Of a DNA stretch of 41,372 nucleotides, positions 23,181 to 32,096 are shown piece by piece. The stretch is from Gammaproteobacteria bacterium (GTDB taxonomy: Bacteria; Pseudomonadota; Gammaproteobacteria; Eutrophobiales; Eutrophobiaceae), in assembly GCA_016193395.1 (NCBI GenBank), contig JACPSH010000039.1, positions 1 to 41,372 of the forward strand, in the 5' to 3' direction. Position 1 is the first letter of the stretch. Each line of letters begins with the position of its first letter. The notes below the pieces were generated by a model. The model was not told where the DNA came from. It saw nothing but the letters and a program-made list of their open reading frames with translations, and made no database searches. Both the position numbers and the translations under genes were made by a program.

Positions 23181-25334
23181 ATGAAGGGACAACATGCAGG
23201 AAGCACCCGTCGCGGCAGTCTGTCCGTGCCGGTGCAGTCAGCGTCCCTGGACATCTGGGATCGCAAGTACCGGCTGAAGAGGCCGGACGGTTCGCCGGTC
23301 GACCAGTCGGTCGCGGACACATTCGCCCGCGTGGCGCGCACGGTTGCGGATGTGGAGGAAACGGAAGACAAGCGCGCACACTGGTACGAGGAGTTTCTGT
23401 GGGCGCTCAATAACGGCGCGATCCCTGCCGGCCGCATCCTGTCGAATGCCGGTGCCGAAGCATTCAAGCCGCAGACGTCCACGATCAACTGCACCGTGTC
23501 GGGCGCGATCCGCGATTCCATGGATGACATCCTGCAGAAGCTGCATGAAGCCGGGCTTACGTTGAAGACGGGCAGTGGCATTGGCTACGAATTCTCGACG
23601 CTGCGGCCGGGCGGTGCCTGGGTGGCCGGCGCCGGCGCACGTACCTCCGGACCGCTGTCCTTCATGGACATCTACGACAGGATGTGTCTCACGCTATCGT
23701 CCGCCGGCGGCCGCCGCGGCGCGCAGATGGCAACCTTCGACGTCGGGCATCCTGATGTGCTGCAGTTCGTCGGCGCCAAGCGCGACGCCGGGCGGCTGCG
23801 CCATTTCAACCTGTCCCTGCTCATCACCGACGAATTCATCCAGGCCGTGAGGCGCGACGAACCGTGGAACCTCGTGTTCCCGGTCACAACCCGCGAAATC
23901 CAGGAGGCCGGGCTGAACCTCGACGACGCGGAGGCCATCCGTTGGCGCGAATGGCCGATCACGGAAGGCTACCCCCAGAACAGCCGGGGACAGGTGGCAT
24001 GCCGCATTTACCGGACCGTTCCCGCGCGCCAACTGTGGGACCTGGTCATGGCGGCTACCTACGAGTTCGCCGAGCCGGGGTTCGTGCTCATCGACCGCGT
24101 CAACGAAATGAACAACAACTGGTTCTGTGAAATCATTCGCGCGACGAACCCGTGCGGCGAGCAACCCCTGCCGCCCTACGGCGCCTGCCTGCTGGGCTCG
24201 GTGAACCTGATCGAATTCGTCCTGGATCCTTTTTCAGACGAGGCGCGGTTCGACTGGGACCGGTTCCGCAAGGTTGTCCGGGTGTTCACGCGCATGCTGG
24301 ACAACGTCGTGGAAATCAGCGGGCTGGCCCTTCCTGAACAGCGCAGGGAAATCCTCCGTAAGCGCCGGCACGGCATGGGCTTCCTGGGGCTGGGATCGGC
24401 GCTGGCGATGCTCCGCATGCGTTATGGCGCGGCACCCTCGCTCGAATTCACCGAACGCGTGACGCGTGAACTGGCCATCACGGGTTGGCGTGAAGCCCTG
24501 GCGCTGGCCAGGGAGAAAGGGCCGGCGCCGATCATGGATGAGGAATTTACGGTGACAGCGCGCATGTTGAGCGATCGTCCTGAGATGGCGAAGGACGGCT
24601 TAGGGGAAGGCCAGCGTGTGAGAGGCAGGGTTCTGCATGCGCGCTACAGCCGCTATATGCAGAAATGGAACAGCCTGGCGCCGGATCTGATCAGCGAGCT
24701 GGCCGAAACCGGGGGACGCTTCACCCACCACACCTCGATCGCGCCCACGGGCACGATTTCGCTGTCCATGGCCAACAACGCCAGCAACGGCATCGAACCC
24801 AGCTTTGCCCACCAGTATGTCCGAAACATCATCCGCGAGGGAAAGAAGTCCAAGGAAAGCGTGGAAGTCTGTTCGTACGAGTTACTCGCATACCGTGAAC
24901 TGGTCAACCCGCGGGCCGCGCCCGGATCCGCCGACCAGGCGGAGCGGTTGCCGGACTATTTCGTCACCGCCGCGGACGTCGACCCCAGACAGCATGTTGA
25001 CATACAGGCCGCCGCCCAGAAGTGGGTCGATTCCTCCATTTCCAAGACGATCAACGTGCCGGCGGAATTCCCGTTCGCGGAATTCAAGGACATCTACCTG
25101 TATGCCTGTGAAAAAGGACTGAAGGGGTGCGCGACCTTCCGCTTCAACCCTGTGGCATTCCAGGGTGTGCTGGTGCAACAGGGTGATCTTGCGCGGACCC
25201 GGTATCGCTTCACGCTCGACGACGGGGAGATCGTGGAATTACGCGGCGATGAACTGGTCGAGTATGAAGGCGAAATCCACAGCGCCGCCAACCTGCATGA
25301 TGCCCTCAGGGACGGGTATTATGGGAGGTATTGA
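23181..25334 (+). CDS. nrdJ: Adenosylcobalamin-dependent ribonucleotide reductase, catalytic subunit (class II, NrdJa)
   Basis: 717 aa. It reduces ribonucleotides with a B12-derived thiyl radical and needs no oxygen. Catalytic residues are in place: Cys104 (STINCTVSG), Asn323/Cys325/Glu327 (NPCGEQPLPPYG) and Cys336, the radical cysteine, with the spacing of the Thermotoga enzyme. GSGIGYEFSTLRP and PTGTISLSMANNASNGIEP bind substrate phosphate. It lacks the C-terminal cysteine pair usual in one-piece enzymes; the next gene supplies cysteines. AAGGT stands a few bases before the ATG. Preceded by an FNR box, which fits use when oxygen is low. Confidence 0.96.
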   Translation: MKGQHAGSTRRGSLSVPVQSASLDIWDRKYRLKRPDGSPVDQSVADTFARVARTVADVEETEDKRAHWYEEFLWALNNGAIPAGRILSNAGAEAFKPQTSTINCTVSGAIRDSMDDILQKLHEAGLTLKTGSGIGYEFSTLRPGGAWVAGAGARTSGPLSFMDIYDRMCLTLSSAGGRRGAQMATFDVGHPDVLQFVGAKRDAGRLRHFNLSLLITDEFIQAVRRDEPWNLVFPVTTREIQEAGLNLDDAEAIRWREWPITEGYPQNSRGQVACRIYRTVPARQLWDLVMAATYEFAEPGFVLIDRVNEMNNNWFCEIIRATNPCGEQPLPPYGACLLGSVNLIEFVLDPFSDEARFDWDRFRKVVRVFTRMLDNVVEISGLALPEQRREILRKRRHGMGFLGLGSALAMLRMRYGAAPSLEFTERVTRELAITGWREALALAREKGPAPIMDEEFTVTARMLSDRPEMAKDGLGEGQRVRGRVLHARYSRYMQKWNSLAPDLISELAETGGRFTHHTSIAPTGTISLSMANNASNGIEPSFAHQYVRNIIREGKKSKESVEVCSYELLAYRELVNPRAAPGSADQAERLPDYFVTAADVDPRQHVDIQAAAQKWVDSSISKTINVPAEFPFAEFKDIYLYACEKGLKGCATFRFNPVAFQGVLVQQGDLARTRYRFTLDDGEIVELRGDELVEYEGEIHSAANLHDALRDGYYGRY

Positions 25335-25379
25335 GATACGGCCGGGGGAAATGGGTCATCCCGGCCTGGAGCGAAGTGC

Positions 25380-26060
25380 ATGACGAAGAAGATCGACAAG
25401 AAGATTGTCAAGACCGAAGTGGTGAACAAGCCCGAGGCCGAGCCGCCCGCGCCGGCTCTGGCCACGACCGGCAATGTCGTGCAGATGCACGAAAAGCTGG
25501 AGCGTCCGGCGATGCTCGCGGGCGAGACGTACAAGATCAAGACGCCACAGTCCGAGCACGCGCTTTACGTCACGATCAATGACATCGTCCTGAACCCCGG
25601 CACCGAGCATGAATTGCGCAGGCCATTCGAGATCTTCATCAACTCGAAGAACATGGATCACTTCCAGTGGATTGTGGCGCTGACGCGCATCATGTCCGCC
25701 GTTTTCCGCAAGGGCGGCGATGTGACCTTTCTGGTCGAGGAGATGCGCAGCGTGTTCGATCCACGGGGCGGTTACTTCAAAGGGGGCGGGAGGTTCATGC
25801 CATCGCTCGTCGCAGAAATCGGCGATGCGCTGGAGGAACACCTGCGTCGCATCGGCATCCTCAAGGGCGATGGATTGGATGAAGGGCGCCGGAAGTATAT
25901 CGACGAGAAGCGCCGGGCATACCAGAGCCTGGCCGGCGCTGACGCGGTGGACGGATTCCCCGATGGCGCCGGTCTGTGCGGCAAATGCTATGTCAAGGCC
26001 GTCGTGCCGATCGACAACTGCCTGACCTGTCTCAATTGCGGCGAATCCAAGTGCGGCTAG
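25380..26060 (+). CDS. Class II ribonucleotide reductase second subunit (NrdJb, TSCPD-type)
   Basis: 226 aa. The first 45 residues are charged and Pro/Ala-rich; the core (YKIKTPQSEHALYVTINDIV…FEIFINSKNMDHFQWIVALTRIMS, FLVEEMRSVFDPRGGYF) is the C-terminal domain that one-piece NrdJ enzymes carry after the barrel. The tail has three cysteine pairs (LCGKCY, CLTCLNC, ESKC), which can re-reduce the active-site disulfide. The split into NrdJa and NrdJb is known from Pseudomonas aeruginosa. It lies 45 bases after nrdJ on the same strand and is convergent with fixH, leaving only three bases between them. Confidence 0.92.
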   Translation: MTKKIDKKIVKTEVVNKPEAEPPAPALATTGNVVQMHEKLERPAMLAGETYKIKTPQSEHALYVTINDIVLNPGTEHELRRPFEIFINSKNMDHFQWIVALTRIMSAVFRKGGDVTFLVEEMRSVFDPRGGYFKGGGRFMPSLVAEIGDALEEHLRRIGILKGDGLDEGRRKYIDEKRRAYQSLAGADAVDGFPDGAGLCGKCYVKAVVPIDNCLTCLNCGESKCG

Positions 26061-26063
26061 CGG

Positions 26064-26546
26064 TCAGCGGCGCACGCTGAGCGATTCGACCAGCCGCCAG
26101 TCCCCGGCTTCCAGCAGAACATCCCAGTGGCCGGGCGCCAGATCCGGCGTTTCCGCCTCATAAACCATCGCTGCGGACGGCTCGATGTAAAGGCTCCGGT
26201 CCAGGCCGCTCCGCGTCCGGTGGAGGAAACGGACGGAAAGCCGGTCGGGGGCTTCAAAGTTCCGGGCGGCCCGCAGTTGGATCCGCAGCCGCCCGGTTTT
26301 CTCCAGGATCCGCACTTCGGCGGAGAGGGCATGCGCCGCCGCCGCCCGATCGCGCTCCAGGACCTGGTTGATCTTCAGGCCCTCCCGGTAATAGTCGTCC
26401 ACGACCAGACCATCGTCCGAGGAGACGGCAATCCAGACCGTTGCCAGCCCGCCGGCCACGGACAATGCAGGGAAAAATATCAGCAGCCAGACGTGAAACT
26501 GGCGATACCACGGCCGGACGGCGCGGGACTCCGGAGACGAACGCAT
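26064..26546 (-). CDS. fixH: FixH-family cbb3 oxidase assembly protein
   Basis: 160 aa. One N-terminal membrane helix (VWLLIFFPALSVAGGLATVWIA), followed by DDGLVVDDYYREGLKINQVLERD, the family's most conserved stretch, and a periplasmic beta-domain. FixH (CcoH) helps assemble cbb3 cytochrome oxidase, probably by stabilising subunits or helping CcoI/CcoG deliver copper. Last gene of the leftward cco block, three bases after ccoG, as in many proteobacteria. Confidence 0.9.
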   Translation of the reverse strand: MRSSPESRAVRPWYRQFHVWLLIFFPALSVAGGLATVWIAVSSDDGLVVDDYYREGLKINQVLERDRAAAAHALSAEVRILEKTGRLRIQLRAARNFEAPDRLSVRFLHRTRSGLDRSLYIEPSAAMVYEAETPDLAPGHWDVLLEAGDWRLVESLSVRR

Positions 26547-26549
26547 GAC

Positions 26550-28028
26550 TCAGGGCGCCGGTCCCAGGAACCGCGATTCTTCCCCGATGGCGAGGGCAGG
26601 ATTGTCGATCGCATTCAGCGTGAAGGTGACGGGCATGCTGCGCGCGCGCAGGCTGGCCTTGTCGGCGCGCAGGCGCACTGGAACGTTTTCAATCTGACCC
26701 GCGTCCACCGCGATCCGGGGTGTGTCCAGGATCAGTGCCAGCCCCTCAATGCCATCTGCGGCGACGCCGTATTCGTGCGTCACCTTGTCCATATTGATGA
26801 CCCTCAATGTGTAGACATTCTCGATCAACCCTTCGTCGGTTTCACGGAACAACTGCTTGCGATCGCGAATGACGTCCAATGCGATCGGCAATCGCGTCGC
26901 AATGCTCAAGGCAATGATCGCTGCGACGGCGAGAAGCAGCCCGCTGTAGATGAATATGCGCGGCCGCAATACGCGCGTCTTCCGGCCTTCGAGCGAATGC
27001 TGTGTCGTGTAGCGGATGAGTCCAGGCTCGTAACCCATCCTCTCCATCACGGAATTGCACCCATCGATGCAGGCGGAGCAGGAAATACACTCGTACTGCA
27101 GACCCTTGCGGATGTCGATCCCGGTCGGGCATACCTGGACGCAGATACCGCAATCGATGCAGTCGCCGAGTCCGGCGCCGCGGGGATCGACGCCGCGCCT
27201 CCGACCTCCGCGCGGCTCGCCGCGCCGCTCGTCGTAGGACACGATCAACGTGTCCTCGTCGAACATCGCGCTCTGGAAACGCGCGTATGGACACATGTAC
27301 TTGCACACCTGCTCGCGCAGCCATCCTGCGTTGCCGTACGTCGCGAAGCCGTAGAACAGGACCCAGAACGTTTCCCATGGTCCCATCGAGAGCGCCATGA
27401 TTGCGCTGCCGAGCTCGCGGATGGGCGTGAAATAGCCAACGAAGGTGAAGCCGGTGAACAGGGCGAAGGCGATCCAGAGCACATGCTTGGCGGCTTTGAT
27501 GCGAAGCTTGTGCAGCGACCAGGGCTGCTTGTCCAGCCTGATCTGCCGTTGGCGATCGCCTTCAATCATGCGTTCGATCCACAGAAAGGTCTCGGTCCAG
27601 ACCGTCTGCGGGCAGGCGTAACCGCACCACAGCCGCCCGGCCAGAGCGGTGAAGAGGAACAGGGACAGACTGGCCATGACCAGCATGCCCGTGAGATACA
27701 CGAAGTCCTGCGGCCAGAGCACCAGTCCGAAAACATAGAACTTGCGCGCCGGGAGATCCCAGAGCAGCGCCTGACGGCCGTCCCATTGGAGCCAGACTAC
27801 GGCATAGTACAGGCCGAGGAGGGTGAGGACGCTGGCAACGCGCAGCCTCGCGAACAGGCCATGCACTTCGCGCGGATAAATCTTCTGGCGTTTCTCGTAA
27901 AGAAACTCCTCGATGTCCTGCGCGTCGGGTTGTCTGGTTGCGGCTCTCGTGAAATTCATCTTCTGGCTCGGCAGCCGGGATACCGCCCGCGGCGGCGCGA
28001 CGGGAGCAATCCGGCGGCGGGCACTCAA
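26550..28028 (-). CDS. ccoG: Cytochrome c oxidase accessory protein CcoG (RdxA/FixG)
   Basis: 492 aa membrane ferredoxin-like protein. Membrane helices flank LWCGYACPQTVWTE and VCKYMCPYARFQSAMFD; two [4Fe-4S] motifs follow (CIDCGICVQVCP and CISCSACIDGC); the last 120 residues form an Ig-like periplasmic domain. CcoG reduces Cu(II) to Cu(I) for loading into the cbb3 oxidase. The insert RRGEPRGGRRRGVDPRG before the cluster region is arginine-rich. Overlaps the ccoP stop by four bases. The start could be the M at residue 24 (MNFTRAATRQ), which is nearer the family N-terminus. Confidence 0.95.
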   Translation of the reverse strand: MSARRRIAPVAPPRAVSRLPSQKMNFTRAATRQPDAQDIEEFLYEKRQKIYPREVHGLFARLRVASVLTLLGLYYAVVWLQWDGRQALLWDLPARKFYVFGLVLWPQDFVYLTGMLVMASLSLFLFTALAGRLWCGYACPQTVWTETFLWIERMIEGDRQRQIRLDKQPWSLHKLRIKAAKHVLWIAFALFTGFTFVGYFTPIRELGSAIMALSMGPWETFWVLFYGFATYGNAGWLREQVCKYMCPYARFQSAMFDEDTLIVSYDERRGEPRGGRRRGVDPRGAGLGDCIDCGICVQVCPTGIDIRKGLQYECISCSACIDGCNSVMERMGYEPGLIRYTTQHSLEGRKTRVLRPRIFIYSGLLLAVAAIIALSIATRLPIALDVIRDRKQLFRETDEGLIENVYTLRVINMDKVTHEYGVAADGIEGLALILDTPRIAVDAGQIENVPVRLRADKASLRARSMPVTFTLNAIDNPALAIGEESRFLGPAP

Positions 28029-28945
28029 TAATCGATGTCTTTATCGACGCGCAGGCCGAACACGTAGGCGGCCAGCAGGTGCACTCTGGCTTCGCCCAGG
28101 AACTCACCGTGGGGCGGCATGCGGCTGTTGCGGCCGCCGGCGATGGTTTCCTGGATGCGTTTCTGCGATCCGCCATGCAGCCAGATGTTGTCGGCCAGAT
28201 TCGGGGCGCCGACCTGCTGGTTCCCCTGGCCTTCATCCCCGTGGCAGACGGCGCAGTTCTGACGGTAGATGTCCCGGCCCTTTGCCGCGACCCGGGAATC
28301 GACCGCGCGTCCGCTGAGTCCCTGGACGTACTCCGAAACCTGGAACAGGCCTTCATAGCCGAGGATCGGCTCCCAGCCCGGCATGGCGCCCTGACGGCCG
28401 TTCAGGATGGTGTGCTCGATATCTTCCGCCGTGCCGCCATAGAGCCAGTCGTTGTCGCGCAGGTTGGGGAAACCGCGCACGCCGCGCGCGTCCGACCCGT
28501 GACAGGTCGTGCAGTACGTCGAGAACAGGCGTTCGCCGATCTTCACGGCCTCGGGATCGTTGACGAGTTCCGCGAGTGGAACCTGGCGGAAGCGGTCATA
28601 GATCGGACGGTATCGGTCATTTGCCGCCTGGACTTCCGCATCGTATTGGCTGTGCTCGGTCCAGCCCAGCACGCCGCCGAACATTGCGAGCCCGGGATAA
28701 AGGACCAGATACACGGCTCCGTACGCCACGGTGATGTAGAACATGTAAAGCCACCATCGCGGCAGGGGATTGTTGTATTCCTGCAGGTCCCCATCCCAGA
28801 CGTGGCCCATCGTCTGGACCTGTTCGGCCGGCGGAGGAGGCTTGCCACGGGACATCCAGATCAGCAACCACAAGATCGCGATGAAGGAAAGCAGCGTCGC
28901 GATGCCGATGAACCAGGCCCATAAGCCGCTGGTGAAATCACTCAT
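28025..28945 (-). CDS. ccoP: cbb3-type cytochrome c oxidase subunit III, diheme
   Basis: 306 aa. Two N-terminal helices (LWAWFIGIATLLSFIAILWLLIW; YMFYITVAYGAVYLVLYPGLA), joined by PPPPAEQVQTMGHVWDGDLQEYNNPLPRWW, the conserved linker. Two cytochrome c domains carry CTTCH and CAVCH with axial methionines in GAMPGWEPIL and SRMPPHG. It passes electrons to the CcoO heme and CcoN. Starts within the end of ccoQ (eight-base overlap). Confidence 0.97.
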   Translation of the reverse strand: MSDFTSGLWAWFIGIATLLSFIAILWLLIWMSRGKPPPPAEQVQTMGHVWDGDLQEYNNPLPRWWLYMFYITVAYGAVYLVLYPGLAMFGGVLGWTEHSQYDAEVQAANDRYRPIYDRFRQVPLAELVNDPEAVKIGERLFSTYCTTCHGSDARGVRGFPNLRDNDWLYGGTAEDIEHTILNGRQGAMPGWEPILGYEGLFQVSEYVQGLSGRAVDSRVAAKGRDIYRQNCAVCHGDEGQGNQQVGAPNLADNIWLHGGSQKRIQETIAGGRNSRMPPHGEFLGEARVHLLAAYVFGLRVDKDIDY

Positions 28946-29114
28946 GGTCGTGGTCCGCCCGGTTCACGCGATCCTCATCCTCGGCAAGAAATGGGATGCG
29001 TCCCGCCTCTTCGAAAAAATGCCTGCGCTTGCCGCTCCACGCCCAGGCCACGATCCCGGCAAATGCCAGCAGGATGAACAGACTCCAGACGCCGTGGACG
29101 ATGCCGATGCCCAT
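28938..29114 (-). CDS. ccoQ: cbb3-type cytochrome oxidase small subunit CcoQ
   Basis: 58 aa. Translation of the minus strand from ATG 29114 begins MGIGIVHGVWSLFILLAFAG, a single membrane helix, then WAWSGKRRHFFEEAGRIPF and an acidic tail ending DHDHE. This is the typical CcoQ/FixQ form. Located between ccoO (6-base gap) and ccoP (overlap of eight bases). It stabilises the assembled oxidase. Confidence 0.9.
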   Translation of the reverse strand: MGIGIVHGVWSLFILLAFAGIVAWAWSGKRRHFFEEAGRIPFLAEDEDRVNRADHDHE

Positions 29115-29120
29115 GCGGTC

Positions 29121-29735
29121 CTATCTCCGGGTCTTCACGGCCGTTCCCAGGCCTTGAAGGTATACAACCAGGGCGTCCAATTCCTTCCTGCCCGCGAGCA
29201 TTCCCGGGGCTGCCTCGATCTCCTCATCCGTGTACGGGGCGCCGAGCCGCCGCAATACCTGCATGCGGTAGCGGATGTCGGAAACGTCGACCGGCGTCTG
29301 CGCCAGCCAGGGATACGCGGGCATGATGGATTCGGGCACGACGTCGCGCGGATTCATCAGATGCACCACGTGCCACTCGTCCCCGTACCGGCCGCCGACA
29401 CGCGCCAGGTCCGGGCCGGTGCGCTTCGATCCCCACTGGAACGGCCGGTCATAAACGAATTCTCCAGCGACGGAATAATGGCCGTAGCGTTCGGTTTCCG
29501 TGCGGAACGGCCGGATCATCTGCGAATGGCACACGTAGCAGCCTTCGCGGACGTAGATGTCGCGCCCGGCCAGCTGCAGGGCGTTGTAGGGTTTAAGCCC
29601 CTCCACCGCCTGCGTCGTGGAATACTGGAAGAAGAGGGGCGCGATCTGCACGAGTCCGCCGATGCTGACCACCACCAGAATGAGCACGATCAGCAGGCCC
29701 AGGTTGACTTCCACCTTTTCGTGGCCGCCGGCCAT
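29121..29735 (-). CDS. ccoO: cbb3-type cytochrome c oxidase subunit II, monoheme
   Basis: 204 aa. An N-terminal helix ([19 protein letters not shown]) anchors a periplasmic cytochrome c domain with heme motif CYVCH, followed by [18 protein letters not shown] and the axial Met region [17 protein letters not shown]-type segment reads [15 protein letters not shown] partner of CcoN, 10 bases downstream of ccoN in one operon. Confidence 0.97.
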   Translation of the reverse strand: MAGGHEKVEVNLGLLIVLILVVVSIGGLVQIAPLFFQYSTTQAVEGLKPYNALQLAGRDIYVREGCYVCHSQMIRPFRTETERYGHYSVAGEFVYDRPFQWGSKRTGPDLARVGGRYGDEWHVVHLMNPRDVVPESIMPAYPWLAQTPVDVSDIRYRMQVLRRLGAPYTDEEIEAAPGMLAGRKELDALVVYLQGLGTAVKTRR

Positions 29736-29745
29736 GACCGTCTCC

Positions 29746-31170
29746 TTAGAGCGCCCCGGCCGGGGCGGGGATCGGTCCGGCGGCCGGCTGCGCGCCCACG
29801 CACGTCTTCCACAGGTTGTAAGCCATGATCAGCATTCCCGTGAAGAACAGGACGCCACCGGCGAGGCGGATGACGTAGAAGGGGTGCATGGCCTGCACCG
29901 ACTCCACGAAACTGTAAATCAGCGTGCCGTCCGGATTGACCGCGCGCCACATGAGGCCCTGCATGATCCCGGCAACCCACATGGACGTGATGTAGAGGAC
30001 GATGCCGAGCGTCGCGATCCAGAAGTGTGCCTCGATGAGCGGTTTGCTGTGAATCTCCCGGCCGTACAGGCGCGGCAGCAGGTAATACATGGTGCCGATC
30101 GATACCAGTGCCACCCATCCCAGCGCGCCGGAATGCACGTGGCCGATCGTCCAGTCCGTGTAATGCGACAGGGCATTCACGGTCTTGATGGACATCATCG
30201 GGCCTTCAAATGTGGACATGCCGTAGAACGAAAGCGAAACGATGAGGAAGCGGAGAACGGGATCCGTCCGCAGCTTCTCCCACGCGCCCGACAGCGTCAT
30301 GATGCCGTTGATCATTCCACCCCAGGACGGCGCGAGCAGGATCAGCGACATCACCATTCCGAGCGATTGCGCCCAGTCGGGAAGGGCGGTGTAGTGGAGG
30401 TGGTGGGGGCCGGCCCAGATGTAGACAAAAATCAGCGCCCAGAAATGCACGACCGAGAGTCGGTATGAATAGATCGGTCGTTCGGCCTGCTTGGGCACGA
30501 AGTAGTACATCATGCCGAGGAAACCGGCCGTGAGGAAAAACCCGACCGCGTTGTGGCCATACCACCACTGCACCATGGCATCCTGCACGCCGGCATACAG
30601 AGAATACGACTTGAACATGCCCACCGGCACGGCGGCGCTGTTCACGACGTGCAGCAACGCGACGGTGATGATGAACGCCCCGTAGAACCAGTTGGCGACG
30701 TAGATGTGCCGGATGCGGCGCTGCGCAATGGTGCCGAAGAAGACGTACGTGTAGGCCAGCCACACCGCCGTGATCAGCAGGTCAATCGGCCATTCCAGCT
30801 CGGCGTATTCCTTGCCCTGGGTGAGACCGAGCGGCAGCGTGATGGCCGCCGCGAGGATGACAAGCTGCCAGCCCCAGAACGTGAATGCCGCGACCGCATC
30901 GTTGCACAAGCGGGCGTGGCAGGTCCGCTGCACGACGAAATAGGAGGTGGCGAACAACGCCGATCCGCCGAATGCGAAGATCACTGCGTTGGTGTGCAGC
31001 GGCCGCAACCGTCCGTACGTCAGCCAGGGAACGTCGAAATTCAGCGCCGGCCAGGCCAGCTGCGCCGCGATGAGCACGCCGACGGCCATGCCGACGATGC
31101 CCCAGACGATGGTCATGACCGCGAACTGGCGGACGACCTTATGGTTATAGTGACCGAGATTCTCTGCCAT
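29746..31170 (-). CDS. ccoN: cbb3-type cytochrome c oxidase subunit I
   Basis: 474 aa with about twelve membrane helices; holds the low-spin heme b and the heme b3–CuB centre where oxygen is reduced and protons are pumped. [11 protein letters not shown] supplies a low-spin ligand, [21 protein letters not shown] a CuB His and the crosslinked Tyr region, [13 protein letters not shown] the CuB His pair, and [10 protein letters not shown] the distal ligands. High oxygen affinity enzyme for microaerobic life. It is preceded 42 bp upstream by the Yip1-family gene and its operon continues to fixH. Confidence 0.97.
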   Translation of the reverse strand: MAENLGHYNHKVVRQFAVMTIVWGIVGMAVGVLIAAQLAWPALNFDVPWLTYGRLRPLHTNAVIFAFGGSALFATSYFVVQRTCHARLCNDAVAAFTFWGWQLVILAAAITLPLGLTQGKEYAELEWPIDLLITAVWLAYTYVFFGTIAQRRIRHIYVANWFYGAFIITVALLHVVNSAAVPVGMFKSYSLYAGVQDAMVQWWYGHNAVGFFLTAGFLGMMYYFVPKQAERPIYSYRLSVVHFWALIFVYIWAGPHHLHYTALPDWAQSLGMVMSLILLAPSWGGMINGIMTLSGAWEKLRTDPVLRFLIVSLSFYGMSTFEGPMMSIKTVNALSHYTDWTIGHVHSGALGWVALVSIGTMYYLLPRLYGREIHSKPLIEAHFWIATLGIVLYITSMWVAGIMQGLMWRAVNPDGTLIYSFVESVQAMHPFYVIRLAGGVLFFTGMLIMAYNLWKTCVGAQPAAGPIPAPAGAL

Positions 31171-31212
31171 TCATCCGCTACCGAACGGGTGTTGGGAATT
31201 CCTGCCGTAGGG

Positions 31213-31812
31213 TCAGGAGGTGAACACGGGGCCGGCGCCCAGGCTCCACAGGATTACCGTCGCGGCCAGCACCCCGACCAGCCCGACCAGCCCGAAGGCC
31301 AGCACCGCGCTGGCAAACAGGAAGCCGCGTTCCGCCGGGATGTCCATCATGATCGGGATACCGACGTAGAGCAGGAATACCGTGTAGGTCGTCGCCGGAA
31401 TGCCGATCAGCAGATTGAACCAGAGAGCGGGGTAGAGCTGTGCCACGCCTACCAGAAAAAGGGGCACCGGGATATAAGCTGCAAGCACGATACAGCGCGT
31501 CAGTGTCTGCGTCGCGCCATAGGTCCGGCCCATCCAGTGGATCATCCAGCCGACTGAAAATACGGCGCAGAAGATCACCGCGTAATAAAGCAGCGAGATG
31601 ATGCCGGCGCTGAAGTGCGTCAGCCTGACCGTTTCCGCGGTTCCGATCTGCCAGCCGAATTCGGTCGTGCCGAGGTAGCCGCTGACAACGGGGATGGCGC
31701 CGAGGATGGAGATGTGGCGCACGATCCTGCCGGTCGAAACGTTTTCCGCGCGCACCGCTTCCCATTCGCGCAGCGGATGGATGAAAAAGCCGAGTACGTG
31801 CCGCCAGAGCAC
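31213..31812 (-). CDS. Yip1-family membrane protein
   Basis: 199 aa with five hydrophobic segments (YYAVIFCAVFSVGWMIHWMG, IVLAAYIPVPLFLVGVAQL, LIGIPATTYTVFLLYVGIPI, and others). The N-terminus MLWRHVLGFFIHPLREWEAVR is typical of bacterial Yip1/DUF1282 proteins. No function is known for these. Same strand as ccoN, 42 bases upstream, and could be the first gene of the cco transcript, though it is not a known oxidase assembly factor. Confidence 0.8.
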   Translation of the reverse strand: MLWRHVLGFFIHPLREWEAVRAENVSTGRIVRHISILGAIPVVSGYLGTTEFGWQIGTAETVRLTHFSAGIISLLYYAVIFCAVFSVGWMIHWMGRTYGATQTLTRCIVLAAYIPVPLFLVGVAQLYPALWFNLLIGIPATTYTVFLLYVGIPIMMDIPAERGFLFASAVLAFGLVGLVGVLAATVILWSLGAGPVFTS

Positions 31813-32041
31813 TGATCGTTACTCCCCTGCCAACGATCCTGGATTCATCTTAGCAGAGAGAAGGTCGATCCACGACGCGGGTGTCGCGAGCAGCGGCCGG
31901 CCGGATCAGCACTGATGCTGGGCAAATCCGCATTTTCCCCTCTGTGTGGTTACGGGCGCATAATCGTCTGCGCCGTGGATGAAGTGGCCGTCAGCTCTGC
32001 GAAGGCGCGGCGGAGTCTGGCACACCGTTCATGCCGGGCAA

Positions 32042-32055
32042 TTGATGCAGATCAA
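32042..32055 (+). promoter_or_regulatory. FNR/ANR-type box between the cco operons
   Basis: TTGATGCAGATCAA is a perfect TTGAT-N4-ATCAA. It lies 42 bases before the ccoI ATG and about 230 bases before the divergent Yip1/ccoN start. cbb3 genes are standard FNR/ANR targets. The short distance to ccoI does not fit a -41.5 activator for the annotated start, so which gene it serves is not settled. Confidence 0.75.
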
Positions 32056-32096
32056 CCGCCGGTTGCTCCGCGGAAAACCTGAGGTGAGCAGCGAAG

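Noticed and set aside
26127-28031. 634-codon plus-strand frame over fixH and ccoG
   Set aside because: Both opposite genes are certain; the translation is low-complexity and rich in Arg, Asp and Gln with no motif.
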